Source of the DNA: Streptomyces sp. SAI-127
GTDB taxonomy: Bacteria; Actinomycetota; Actinomycetes; Streptomycetales; Streptomycetaceae
Assembly: GCF_029894425.1 (NCBI RefSeq)
Contig: NZ_JARXYJ010000001.1
Span: 1,240,001 to 1,304,000 of the forward strand
Length of the DNA: 64,000 bases
Reading direction: 5' to 3'
Numbering within the stretch: position 1 is the stretch's first letter; each line of letters starts with the position of its first letter. The notes beneath the pieces are model-generated. The model was not told where the DNA came from and ran no database searches. It was given only the letters and a program-made list of their open reading frames with translations. Below are positions 43,127-51,424 of the stretch, in pieces. The translations under genes and the position numbers were made by a program.

Positions 43127-43226
43127 CTTTCGCCATAAAAGCAACATGACCATATTACGCGGCGCATGGCGGCCCTGAAAAGATGCTCGCAGGCCCCTTG
43201 ACGCATTGATTCTTCCGCGACAAAAG
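43127..43226. promoter_or_regulatory. two matching operator-like sites between ROK regulator and ABC operon
   Basis: CTTTCGCCATAAAAG (43127-43141) and CTTCCGCGACAAAAG (43212-43226) share the pattern CTTYCGCSAYAAAAG in the same orientation, one near each divergent gene. TTGACG at 43198-43203 is a possible -35 box for the ABC operon, with its -10 region falling on the second site. The surroundings are markedly AT-richer than normal here. Confidence 0.5.
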
Positions 43227-43269
43227 TAAGTGGCCGAGGACGAGCCACCGAAGACGAGGGAGTCTCCCG

Positions 43270-44235
43270 ATGACCATCGCCTCCAGCAGCCCTCCGTCGC
43301 GTCTGCCGCTCAGCGGCGCCGAGGAGGCACGGACCGAACCGGGCACGAACCGGGGCTCAGGCGGGTCGAGCGGGGGCGACGGGCGCCTGGCCGCGGTGTT
43401 CATCGCCCCGGCCCTGGTGGGCTTCGTCGTCTTCCTGCTCTGGCCGACGCTGCGGGGCATCTATCTGAGCTTCACCCGCTTCAACCTTCTGACCCCGGCG
43501 GAGTGGGTGGGCCTGGCCAACTACGACCGGATGATCCACGACCCCATCTTCTGGGAGTCGCTGAAGGTCACCGTCGAGTACGTGGTCATCAACATCGGGG
43601 TCCAGACCGTGTCGGCCCTCGCCATCGCCGTCCTGTTGCAGCGTCTGACCCAGTCGGCGGTGCTGCGCGGCATCGTGCTCACGCCGTATCTGATGTCGAA
43701 CGTCGTCGCGGGCCTGGTCTGGCTGTGGATCCTCGACAACCAGCTCGGCATCGGCAACGAGATCATCGCCGGGCTCGGCTTCGACCGTGTCCCCTTCCTC
43801 GCGGACGAGACCTGGGCGATCCCGACGATCGCCCTGATCAACGTGTGGCGGCACGTCGGCTACACCGCGCTGCTGCTGTTCGCGGGGCTCATGGCCATCC
43901 CGAACGACATGTACGAGGCGGCGAAGGTGGACGGCGCGAGCGAGTGGCGAATGTTCTGGCGGATCACCATGCCGCTGCTGCGGCCGGTCCTGGCGGTCGT
44001 CCTGATCATGACGGTGATCGGTTCGTTCCAGGTGTTCGACACGGTCGCCGTGACGACCGGGGGCGGTCCGGCGAACGCCACCAACGTGCTCCAGTTCTAC
44101 ATCTACCAATCGGCCTTCGGCCGCTTCCAGTTCGGCTACGCGTCCGCGATGTCCGTGGCCCTCCTGGTGGTGCTGAGCGCGATCACCGTCCTGCAGTACC
44201 GGCTCACCCGGGCCGGCCAGACCGATCTCGGCTGA
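43270..44235 (+). CDS. sugar ABC transporter permease (MalF type)
   Basis: A 321-residue permease with six helices after a 40-residue polar, Gly/Ser-rich N-terminus. The EAA loop reads PNDMYEAAKVDGASEWRMFW, followed by ITMPLLRP; the last loop has DTVAVTTGGGPANATNVL, typical of sugar importers. ATG start with GAGGGAG upstream. First gene of a four-gene operon with the second permease 17 bases downstream. No ATPase subunit is encoded nearby. Confidence 0.93.
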   Translation: MTIASSSPPSRLPLSGAEEARTEPGTNRGSGGSSGGDGRLAAVFIAPALVGFVVFLLWPTLRGIYLSFTRFNLLTPAEWVGLANYDRMIHDPIFWESLKVTVEYVVINIGVQTVSALAIAVLLQRLTQSAVLRGIVLTPYLMSNVVAGLVWLWILDNQLGIGNEIIAGLGFDRVPFLADETWAIPTIALINVWRHVGYTALLLFAGLMAIPNDMYEAAKVDGASEWRMFWRITMPLLRPVLAVVLIMTVIGSFQVFDTVAVTTGGGPANATNVLQFYIYQSAFGRFQFGYASAMSVALLVVLSAITVLQYRLTRAGQTDLG

Positions 44236-44251
44236 CCCGGAAGGAGTCGAC

Positions 44252-45178
44252 ATGGCTGCCGTGACCACCACCACGACGACACGCGTACGGCCCACCGGGC
44301 GCCGTCCCCTCTCCCCCGGCCGGGTCCTGGCCTGGACGGCGATGGGTGCGATCGTGCTCGTGACCCTGCTGCCGTTCTACTGGATCCTGCGCACCGCGCT
44401 GTCCACCAACTCCGGGCTCGCCGCCCACGCCTCCGACCCACTCCCGGTGAACCCGACCGGCACCGGGTTCGCCCGCGCCCTGGGCCTGGAGTCCACGAAG
44501 GACGCCATCGCGCAGGGCGGCGCGGGCGGCGGACTGAAGTTCTGGCGCTATCTGCTCAACTCGGTGATCGTCTCCACCCTGGTGACCGTCTGCCAGATCT
44601 TCTTCTCCGCGATGGCCGCGTACGCCTTCGCCCGGTTGCGCTGGCGCGGTCGCGACAAGGTGTTCGCGCTGTTCCTGGCCGGGCTGATGGTGCCGACCAT
44701 CTTCACGCTGCTGCCGAACTTCGTGCTCATCAAGGAACTCGGCCTGATCGACAACCTGTTGGGCATCGCACTGCCGACGATGTTCATGACGCCGTTCGCG
44801 GTGTTCTTCCTCCGGCAGTTCTTCATGAACGTGCCCCGTGAGGTAGAGGAGGCGGCCCTGCTGGACGGCGCCGGGAAGGTGCGGATCTTCTTCCGGGTGC
44901 TGCTGCCGATGGCCTCCACACCGGTCCTCACCCTGGCCGTGCTGACGTACATCACCTCCTGGAACGACTACTTCTGGCCGCTGATGGTGTCCTACAGCGA
45001 CAACTCACGCGTGCTGACCGTCGCACTGGCCATCTTCCGCGCGCAGACCCCGCAGTCCGGCGTGGACTGGTCGGGCCTCATGGCGGCGACGCTCATCGCC
45101 GCGCTGCCGATGCTGCTGCTGTTCGGGTTCTTCGCGCGCCGCATCGTGTCCACCATCAGCTTCACCGGGATCAAGTGA
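44252..45178 (+). CDS. sugar ABC transporter permease (MalG type)
   Basis: A 308-residue permease with six helices; the EAA loop is PREVEEAALLDGAGKVRIFF with RVLLPMAST after it. AAGGAG lies nine bases before the ATG. The N-terminal 25 residues are Thr/Arg-rich and cytoplasmic. It pairs with the preceding permease; together with the following lipoprotein they form one CUT1-type importer, and the shared ATPase is expected elsewhere. Confidence 0.93.
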   Translation: MAAVTTTTTTRVRPTGRRPLSPGRVLAWTAMGAIVLVTLLPFYWILRTALSTNSGLAAHASDPLPVNPTGTGFARALGLESTKDAIAQGGAGGGLKFWRYLLNSVIVSTLVTVCQIFFSAMAAYAFARLRWRGRDKVFALFLAGLMVPTIFTLLPNFVLIKELGLIDNLLGIALPTMFMTPFAVFFLRQFFMNVPREVEEAALLDGAGKVRIFFRVLLPMASTPVLTLAVLTYITSWNDYFWPLMVSYSDNSRVLTVALAIFRAQTPQSGVDWSGLMAATLIAALPMLLLFGFFARRIVSTISFTGIK

Positions 45179-45188
45179 GGGACTTGTC

Positions 45189-46529
45189 ATGCGACTTCGT
45201 ACGCTGACCGCACTGGCCGGCGCACTGGCCCTCTGTCTGACGGGGTGCGCGGAGGGCGGTTCCGCCGGGTCCTCCTCGAAGACGGTGACGTACTGGCTGT
45301 GGGACTCCAACCAGCAGCCCGCCTATCAGGCCTGCGCCAAGGACTTCGAGCAGCAGAACCCCGGACTGCACGTGAAGATCACCCAGTTGGGCTGGGACGA
45401 CTACTGGACCAAGCTCACCGCGAGCTTCATCGCGGGCACCGAGCCGGACGTGTTCACCGACCACATCCAGAAGTTCGGCCAGTTCGCCGACCTGAAGGTC
45501 CTCGAACCGCTCGACGACCTGGGCGTCGACGATTCCGCCTACCAGCCCGGGCTCGCGGCCAACTGGATGGGCCAGGACGGCCACCGCTACGGCGCCCCCA
45601 AGGACTGGGACACCGTCGCCCTCTTCTACAACAAGAAGATGACCGACGCGGCCGGGCTCACGCCGGCCCAGCTGAACGATCTGGTCTGGAACCCCAAGGA
45701 CGGCGGCACCTTCGAGAAGGCCGTCGCCCGCCTCACCGTCGACAAGAACGGCAAGCGGGGCGACGAGCCGGGCTTCGACAAGAACAACGTCAAGGTGTAC
45801 GGCCTCGCCACCAACGGCGGCGGCGACGGCGACGGCCAGACCCAATGGAGCAACTTCACCGCCTCCGCAGGCTGGAACTACACCGACAAGAAGCGGTGGG
45901 GCACGAAGTACCGGTACGACAGCCCCGCCTTCCAGGCCGCCGTCAAGTGGTACTTCGGGCTGGCGAAGAAGGGCTACATGCCGCCCTTCACCGACTACAA
46001 CTCCCAGTCCAACCAGGCCAACACCCAGGTCGCGGCGGGAAAGGCGGCCACGGCCTTCGACGGCGCCTGGATGATCTCGACGTACGCCGGGTTCAAGGGC
46101 CTCGACATGCGCACCGCCGTCACACCCGAAGGACCCACCGGCAAGCGCGCCACGATGATGAACGGCCTCGCCGACTCCATCACCAAGAACGCCCGCAACA
46201 AGGACGGCGCCCGTAAGTGGGTGAAGTACCTGTCCTCGGACGAGTGCCAGAAGACGGTGGGCAGCTACGGCATCGTGTTCCCCGCCACCCCCGACGGCAC
46301 CGCGGCCGCCGTGGCCGCCTACAAGAAGAAGGGGCTCGACGTCACGGCCTTCACCGAGCCGGTCGCCGACAAGAAGGACTTCACGACCTTCTCCTACCCC
46401 ATCACCAACTACGCCGCGGACGTGTACGCGTTGATGCATCCCGCCATGCAGGACATCTTCGGCAACGGCAGGTCCGTGACCAGCCTCGACCAGACCAACG
46501 ACCAGATCAACCTGATCCTCTCGCAGTGA
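45189..46529 (+). CDS. sugar ABC transporter substrate-binding lipoprotein
   Basis: A 446-residue family 1 solute-binding protein. The signal is short, with lipobox LALCLTGC ending at Cys19, followed by AEGGSAGSS. The body has SKTVTYWLWDSNQQPAYQAC and AFDGAWMISTYAGFKGLD segments found in this family. It is anchored outside the membrane and should deliver a sugar or oligosaccharide to the two upstream permeases. ATG follows GAGGGAC. The next gene, an oxidoreductase, begins 30 bases on, so the imported compound is probably oxidised or epimerised in the cell. Confidence 0.93.
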   Translation: MRLRTLTALAGALALCLTGCAEGGSAGSSSKTVTYWLWDSNQQPAYQACAKDFEQQNPGLHVKITQLGWDDYWTKLTASFIAGTEPDVFTDHIQKFGQFADLKVLEPLDDLGVDDSAYQPGLAANWMGQDGHRYGAPKDWDTVALFYNKKMTDAAGLTPAQLNDLVWNPKDGGTFEKAVARLTVDKNGKRGDEPGFDKNNVKVYGLATNGGGDGDGQTQWSNFTASAGWNYTDKKRWGTKYRYDSPAFQAAVKWYFGLAKKGYMPPFTDYNSQSNQANTQVAAGKAATAFDGAWMISTYAGFKGLDMRTAVTPEGPTGKRATMMNGLADSITKNARNKDGARKWVKYLSSDECQKTVGSYGIVFPATPDGTAAAVAAYKKKGLDVTAFTEPVADKKDFTTFSYPITNYAADVYALMHPAMQDIFGNGRSVTSLDQTNDQINLILSQ

Positions 46530-46558
46530 TCCCGCGACCAGTGAAGGACACGCATTTC

Positions 46559-47761
46559 ATGACGTTCTCCCTCGGCATCGTCGGCGCCGGCCAGTTCTCC
46601 GGCCAGTTCGCCACGCTGTTCCAGGCCCACCCCGGTGTCGGCGACGTCTACGTCACCGATCTGCTGCCCGAACGGGCCGAGCAGCTCGCGGCGGCGCAGG
46701 GACTGGCCGGCACCTTCCCCACGTACAAGGCCATGCTGGAGTCGAAGGAGGTCGACGCGGTCGCGATCTTCACCCAGCGCTGGACGCACGGCCCGCTGGT
46801 GCTCCAGGGCCTGAACGCCGGCAAGCACGTGTACTCCGCGGTGCCCATGGCCATCACCTCCGAGGAGATAGCGGCGATCATCGACGCGGTCCGGGCGACC
46901 GGGCTGACGTACATGATGGGCGAGACCAGCCAGTACAACCCGGCGACCGTGCACGCCCGCAACCAGATCGCCGAGGGCGCCTTCGGGCGGCTCTTCTACG
47001 CCGAGGGCGACTACGTCCACGACATGGACCTCGGGTTCTACGAGGCGTACCAGTACAGCGGCGGCGAGAAGTGGAAGGAGACCGCCAGCTATCCCCCGCT
47101 GCTCTACCCCACGCACGCGGTCGGCGGGGTGCTCGGTGCCTGGCAGACGCACGCGGTGAGCGTGTCGGCGATCGGTGTCGTCGACGACCGCGGGGACGGC
47201 GTGTTCGACAAGGAGGTCAGCCAGTTCGGCAACGACTTCTCCAACGCGACCGCGCTGTTCGAGGTGGCGGGCGGCGGGTCGTTCCGTACGAACGAGTTCC
47301 GGCGGGTGGGCTACCCCTCCCACATCCGGGAGTCGCGTTTCCGGTTCTTCGGGACCGAGGCGAGCATGGAGCAGCTCGCCACGGTCGCCCTCTGGCAGGA
47401 CAAGAAGGGCGTGAAGGACATCAGCGAGCTCCTGGAGCCCAAGCCGACCATGGCTCCTGACGATCCGTCACTCCAGCACATCGCGCCGGACCTGCGGGCC
47501 GCGTTCACGTCCGGGTCGGCGCCGGTGCACGACCGGGCCCGGCTGCCGCGGGAGTTCGACAACCTGCACAACGGCCACGAAGGCAGCCACCACTTCCTGG
47601 TGGACGACTTCGTGACCGCGGTGAACACCCGCACCCTGCCGTCGGTGAACGCCTGGGTGGCGGCCCGTTACACCATGCCGGGTGTCATCGCGCACGACTC
47701 CGCGCGGCAGGGCGGGGCCAGGCTGGAGATCCCGGACTTCGGGGACGCGCCGGACGCGTGA
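46559..47761 (+). CDS. Gfo/Idh/MocA-family oxidoreductase of the sugar operon
   Basis: A 400-residue NAD(P)-dependent oxidoreductase. The Rossmann motif is LGIVGAGQFSGQFATL. In the place of the usual EKP loop it reads VYSAVPMAITSEEI, so the catalytic Lys of the canonical motif is missing at that position. YPTHAVGGVLGAWQ provides the His-containing active-site segment. ATG at 46559 follows AAGGA at 11 bases. As the last gene of the ABC operon it should act on the imported sugar or a derivative. The atypical loop means the reaction may differ from standard inositol or glucose dehydrogenases. Confidence 0.85.
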   Translation: MTFSLGIVGAGQFSGQFATLFQAHPGVGDVYVTDLLPERAEQLAAAQGLAGTFPTYKAMLESKEVDAVAIFTQRWTHGPLVLQGLNAGKHVYSAVPMAITSEEIAAIIDAVRATGLTYMMGETSQYNPATVHARNQIAEGAFGRLFYAEGDYVHDMDLGFYEAYQYSGGEKWKETASYPPLLYPTHAVGGVLGAWQTHAVSVSAIGVVDDRGDGVFDKEVSQFGNDFSNATALFEVAGGGSFRTNEFRRVGYPSHIRESRFRFFGTEASMEQLATVALWQDKKGVKDISELLEPKPTMAPDDPSLQHIAPDLRAAFTSGSAPVHDRARLPREFDNLHNGHEGSHHFLVDDFVTAVNTRTLPSVNAWVAARYTMPGVIAHDSARQGGARLEIPDFGDAPDA

Positions 47762-47773
47762 CGCTGTCGTCGC

Positions 47774-47803
47774 GCCGGGCGCCTGGTGTCTCAGGTGCCC
47801 GGC
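47774..47803. terminator. hairpin between convergent genes
   Basis: GCCGGGCGCCTG (47774-47785) and CAGGTGCCCGGC (47792-47803) form a 12-base stem with one G-U pair and a six-base loop. It overlaps the stop of the L,D-transpeptidase gene and ends the sugar operon in the other direction. Confidence 0.7.
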
Positions 47804-48486
47804 TTGCGGCCGTACACGAAGACGTCGTCGCCCTTCTTCAGCAGGGACCAGTACTTCTTCGCGTCCTTGGGGGTCATGTTGGTGCAGCCGTGGGAGCCCG
47901 GCGGGTTCCACATGCTGAGGTTGACCGAGTGGAAGGCCTGGCCGCCGTCGAAGAACTGGCTGTAGGGCATGGGGACGTGGTAGATCGACGAGACGTGGTT
48001 CTTGTCGCGCCAGTAGATCGTCTTCAGGCCGGTGCGGGTCTCGTAGCCGTTGCGGCCGGTGCGGACCGGGACGGGGCCGTAGACGAGCCTGTCGCCGTCC
48101 TGGATCCAGCTCAGCTGGAGGGTGAGGTTCACGCAGGCGATACGGCCCTTGTTCACCGGGCACTTGCCGTCCTTGTTGGGGTCCGAGCCGACGGCCTTCT
48201 GCTTGTTCATCAGGTCCATCACGCCCCAGGTGACGGATCCCGCGTAGCCGATGTTCGGCGTGATGCCGTGCTTGGTCTGGAAGGCCTTGATCGCCTTGCA
48301 GTCGGCGGCGGACTGCCTGCCGTCGACCGGGCGGCCCAGGAACTTCTCCACCTTCTTCTGGTACGGCCCCGCCTGTGTGGTGCAGCTCGCCGCCTGCGCG
48401 GGCGCGGCGCCCAGCGCGATGGTCAGCGGTGCGACGAGCCCGGTGATCCCGAGTGCGACGGCACCCCGTCTGCGTATGTCCCCCAT
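47791..48486 (-). CDS. secreted L,D-transpeptidase
   Basis: A 231-residue exported enzyme that forms 3-3 cross-links in peptidoglycan. Signal peptide to about residue 32 (TGLVAPLTIALGAAPAQA), then a peptidoglycan-binding-like domain at about 35-95 (GRPVDGRQSAADCKAIKAFQ), then a YkuD catalytic domain with the motif HSVNLSMWNPPGSHGCTNM, where Cys is the nucleophile and the two His assist. Length is typical of small Streptomyces members. No regulatory site seen. Confidence 0.92.
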   Translation of the reverse strand: MGDIRRRGAVALGITGLVAPLTIALGAAPAQAASCTTQAGPYQKKVEKFLGRPVDGRQSAADCKAIKAFQTKHGITPNIGYAGSVTWGVMDLMNKQKAVGSDPNKDGKCPVNKGRIACVNLTLQLSWIQDGDRLVYGPVPVRTGRNGYETRTGLKTIYWRDKNHVSSIYHVPMPYSQFFDGGQAFHSVNLSMWNPPGSHGCTNMTPKDAKKYWSLLKKGDDVFVYGRKPGT

Positions 48487-48590
48487 GGCCCTGTCCCCTT
48501 CGTAAGGTCCTGCGATCTCTTCCAGCTAGACGGGTGTGCCTGCCCGTTCGTTGTACCGCTAGGCACGCTGGGACGGAACGGTGACAATGC

Positions 48591-49394
48591 TCACGACGGA
48601 GCGCCCCTGTCCGGATGGACCGCCGCGTGGAATCCGGTGTTGACCGCGGTCAGGCCGCCGTCGACGACCAGCGTGGTGCCGGTGATCCACGCCGCGTCGC
48701 GGGAGGCGAGGAAGGCGACGGCAGCCGCGATGTCCTCGGGCTCGCCGACCCGGCCGAGGGGATACAGGCGCCGCATCTCGGTGAGCTCGCTCTCCCGCCC
48801 TTCCCAGGCGGAGGTGCGGACCGTGCCCGGGACGACCATGTTGACGCGCACTCCGCGGCCGGCCGCGTGCCCGGCGAGGGTGCGGGTCAGGGAGCCGAGG
48901 CCCGCCTTGGCGGCGCTGTAGGCGTGGTTGCCGAAGTCCTGCAGGCCGTTGACGGAGCCGATGTTGACGATCGCACCGCGACCGGAGGCCACCAGGTGCG
49001 GCAGCGCGGCGCGCGAGCAGCGGTAGGGACCGCTCAGGGTGATGTCGAGGTCACGCGCCCACTCGTCGTCGGAGTCGTCCTCGAAGAGCGGGGTCTCCGG
49101 GGTGCACCGGGCGGCGCTGTTGACCAGGACGTCGAGCGAGCCGAAAGCGTCGACGGCGTGCGCGACGGCCGCCTCGACGGCCGGGCGGTCCGCCACGTCG
49201 CACTCCAGGGCCTGAGCGGGAAGACCCTCTTCACGCAGGCGCGCGGCCGTCCGCTCCACGGCCGTCCCGTCCCGGTCGGTCAGCAGGACCGCGGCGCCCT
49301 CCTCGGCGAGGCGACGGGCCGTCGCCTCGCCGATGCCGCGGGCGGCGCCCGTGACGAGAACTCCGTGTCCCTCAAAGCGCTTGGTGTGCGTCAT
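48591..49394 (-). CDS. short-chain dehydrogenase/reductase
   Basis: A 267-residue classical SDR. NAD(P)-binding TGAARGIGEA, the NSAAR variant of the NAG motif, catalytic Ser in NIGSVNGL and Tyr-Lys in YSAAKAG are all present, so it should be active as an alcohol or sugar dehydrogenase or a 3-oxoacyl reductase. The TDRDG segment after strand 2 suggests preference for NAD. The C-terminal VVDGGLTAV is usual. The substrate is unknown. Confidence 0.9.
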   Translation of the reverse strand: MTHTKRFEGHGVLVTGAARGIGEATARRLAEEGAAVLLTDRDGTAVERTAARLREEGLPAQALECDVADRPAVEAAVAHAVDAFGSLDVLVNSAARCTPETPLFEDDSDDEWARDLDITLSGPYRCSRAALPHLVASGRGAIVNIGSVNGLQDFGNHAYSAAKAGLGSLTRTLAGHAAGRGVRVNMVVPGTVRTSAWEGRESELTEMRRLYPLGRVGEPEDIAAAVAFLASRDAAWITGTTLVVDGGLTAVNTGFHAAVHPDRGAPS

Positions 49395-49444
49395 GGGGCC
49401 GAAGGTAGTCCCTCACTGATCAACAGGGCAGATACCGTGCGTCC

Positions 49445-49783
49445 ATGTCGGAGTTCATACCGCAACTACCCACGCTCATCGGCGTCGTCATCGGCGCGCT
49501 CGGTTCGTATGTGGCGGTCGTGCGCAGCGACCGCGCGCGCTTCCACCGTGAAAGGGCGGCCCGTTGGGAGGAGCGGCGACTGGCCGTGTACTCCGACTAC
49601 GCGCGGACGCTGAAGAAGACGATCACGCCGGCGTGCTGGCGGAGTCCACACTCGCCCGGGCCCCGGAAGCTCGAGCGGCATCGCAACGGGCGGGACGGCT
49701 ACTACGCCGCCGTACGCGACGACCTGGCGCTGCCACCGGGCCTCGCGGTGTGGTGGCAGCTGCCGCCGGTGCGCCCCTCTTGA
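49445..49783 (+). CDS. hypothetical protein, probably internally deleted
   Basis: A 112-codon frame with an N-terminal membrane helix and coiled region (LPTLIGVVIGALGSYVAVVR, then RAARWEERRLAVYSDYART). Streptomyces proteins I recall with this start are about 170 residues long. Here the text after LKKTIT (ACWRSPHSPGPRKLERHRN) looks out of frame, and normal sequence resumes at GRDGYYAAVRDDLALPPG. I suspect a deletion of about 60 residues with two compensating frame changes. It may be a dead remnant. It converges on the SDR gene, with no space between. Confidence 0.4.
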   Translation: MSEFIPQLPTLIGVVIGALGSYVAVVRSDRARFHRERAARWEERRLAVYSDYARTLKKTITPACWRSPHSPGPRKLERHRNGRDGYYAAVRDDLALPPGLAVWWQLPPVRPS

Positions 49784-49784
49784 T

Positions 49785-50700
49785 CTAGCGGTAACCCGTC
49801 ACGTCCGCCGGCTTGCCCGCGTCCTGGACCTCGACCATGTAGCGCCAGGCGTCGGGACGGCTGCCGTCGAGGTCCGTGAAGCCGTACGTCCGGGCGAGCG
49901 AGCCGCTGTCGAGGGACTGGCCGTTCCAGCGGGCGACGTCGGGATCGGCGGCCAGCGCGGCGACGGCTCGGCCCACGTAGTGCGGGGTCTCCGAGACGGC
50001 GAAGTGGGGGACGCGGTCGAGGGCGTCGCGCCAGTTGTCCTCCCGCACCCCGAAGTTGTCGAGCATCATCTCCGAGCGCAGCCAGCCCGGAGTGAGCGCG
50101 ACGGCCGTCGCGCCGCGCGGGCCGAGTTCGTGCCCCAGGGCGAAGGCCATGCGGATGACGGACGTCTTGGCGAGGTCGTAGAAGAAGGAGAGGCGGTAGT
50201 TCACGCGGTTGTAGGCGTCGGTGCCGTCGGTCATCTCGACGACCAGGCCGCCGGGCCGGCGCAGCAGCAGGGGCAGGGCGTGGTGGTTGGTGATCGCGTG
50301 GGTCTCGATCGCGAGCCTGAGCAGCCGCAGGCCGTTGTCGAGGTCGTGCTCCCACACCGGGCTGTCCCACTCGAAGAGGTGTTCACCGCCCCAGATGTCG
50401 TTGACGAGGATGTCGAGATGCTCCTGCTCGTCGGCGATCCGGTCGACGAGCGTGCGGACCTGCGCCGGGTCCAGATGGTCGGTGGGTACGGGCGATGCCG
50501 TGGCCGCCGGCCGCGGTGACGAGGTCGGCGGTGTCCTCGACGGTCTCGGGGCGGTCGTACTCGGAGCGGCGGGCGCGGGTGCTGCGTCCGGTGACGTACA
50601 CGGTGGCGCCCGCGGCTCCCAGTTCCACGGCGATCCCGCGTCCCGCTCCCCGGGTCGCTCCGGCGACCAGCGCGACCTTGCCCTGCAGCGGCTGTGACAT
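49785..50700 (-). pseudogene. SDR-family oxidoreductase broken by a one-base frameshift
   Basis: From ATG 50700 the frame encodes a normal SDR start (GKVALVAGATRGAGRGIAVE) up to AAGGHGIA; a different frame then continues in place with PTDHLDPAQVRTLVDRIADE, LVNDIWGGEHLFEWD and the rest to the stop at 49785. Removing one base from the GGG run at 50490-50492 rejoins the two into one protein of about 304 residues. The AGATRGAGRGIA cofactor site and the active-site region (NRVNYRLSFFYDLAKTSV) fit a divergent SDR group. Either a young pseudogene or a base-calling error. Confidence 0.8.
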
Positions 50701-50794
50701 GTCCGACCTCTCGTTGTGCCCGATGTCTCTTCGAGCATGACCGGGAAGCCGGACAACCTCTGTCGTGATTTACGGGCGGGTCACCCGTTCGGCG

Positions 50795-51424
50795 TCAGTG
50801 GCCGCGGTCGATCCATTCCTGGAGGTGCGGGGCCTCGGCGCCGATCGTCGTGGGGTCCCCGTGCCCGGTGAGGACCTTCGTCTCGGCCGGCAGGGCCAGC
50901 AGGCGGTCGCGGATCGAGTCGATGATCGTCGGGAAGTGGGACCAGGAGCGGCCGGTGGCGCCGGGGCCGCCCTGGAAGAGGGTGTCGCCGGTGAAGACGG
51001 TGGCGAGGCCCGGGTCGTAGAGGCAGACCGCGCCCGGTGCGTGCCCGGGGGTGTGCAGCACCCTCAGGTCGGCGCCTGCGGCCTCGATGACCTGGCCGTC
51101 GCGCAGGTGGGCGTCGGGGTCGCGGTCGGGGTGGGTCTGCTTCCACAGCGGCAGGTCGTCGGGGTGCAGCCAGATCGTGGCGCCGGTGCGGTCGGCGAGG
51201 GCGGGCGCGGCGTCGATGTGGTCGTTGTGGGCGTGGGTGCAGACGATCGCGGTGAGCCTGCGGTCGCCCACGGCTTCGAGGATGGCGTCGGCGTCGTGGG
51301 CGGCGTCGATGACGATCGCCTCGTGGTCGTCGCCGACGATCCAGACGTTGTTGTCGACGTCCCAGGTGCCGCCGTCCAGGCTGAACTGCCCGGAGGTGAC
51401 GAGGCGTTCGATGCGGACGGCCAT
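50795..51424 (-). CDS. metallo-beta-lactamase-fold hydrolase of the mycothiol pathway
   Basis: A 209-residue MBL-fold hydrolase with THAHNDHIDA (the HxHxDH motif), His in TPGHAPGA, Asp in VFTGDTLF and His in TGHGDPT, so both zinc sites are complete. Its ATG overlaps the stop of the mycothiol formaldehyde dehydrogenase gene by one base (TGATG), so they are made together. It probably hydrolyses the thioester S-formylmycothiol formed by the dehydrogenase to formate and mycothiol. This role is inferred from the gene pair. Confidence 0.85.
   Translation of the reverse strand: MAVRIERLVTSGQFSLDGGTWDVDNNVWIVGDDHEAIVIDAAHDADAILEAVGDRRLTAIVCTHAHNDHIDAAPALADRTGATIWLHPDDLPLWKQTHPDRDPDAHLRDGQVIEAAGADLRVLHTPGHAPGAVCLYDPGLATVFTGDTLFQGGPGATGRSWSHFPTIIDSIRDRLLALPAETKVLTGHGDPTTIGAEAPHLQEWIDRGH

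Noticed and set aside
49376..49384. AAAGCGCTT-like sequence at the start of the SDR gene
   Set aside because: It lies inside the coding sequence and encodes the KRF residues; no promoter context and no reason to treat it as an operator.
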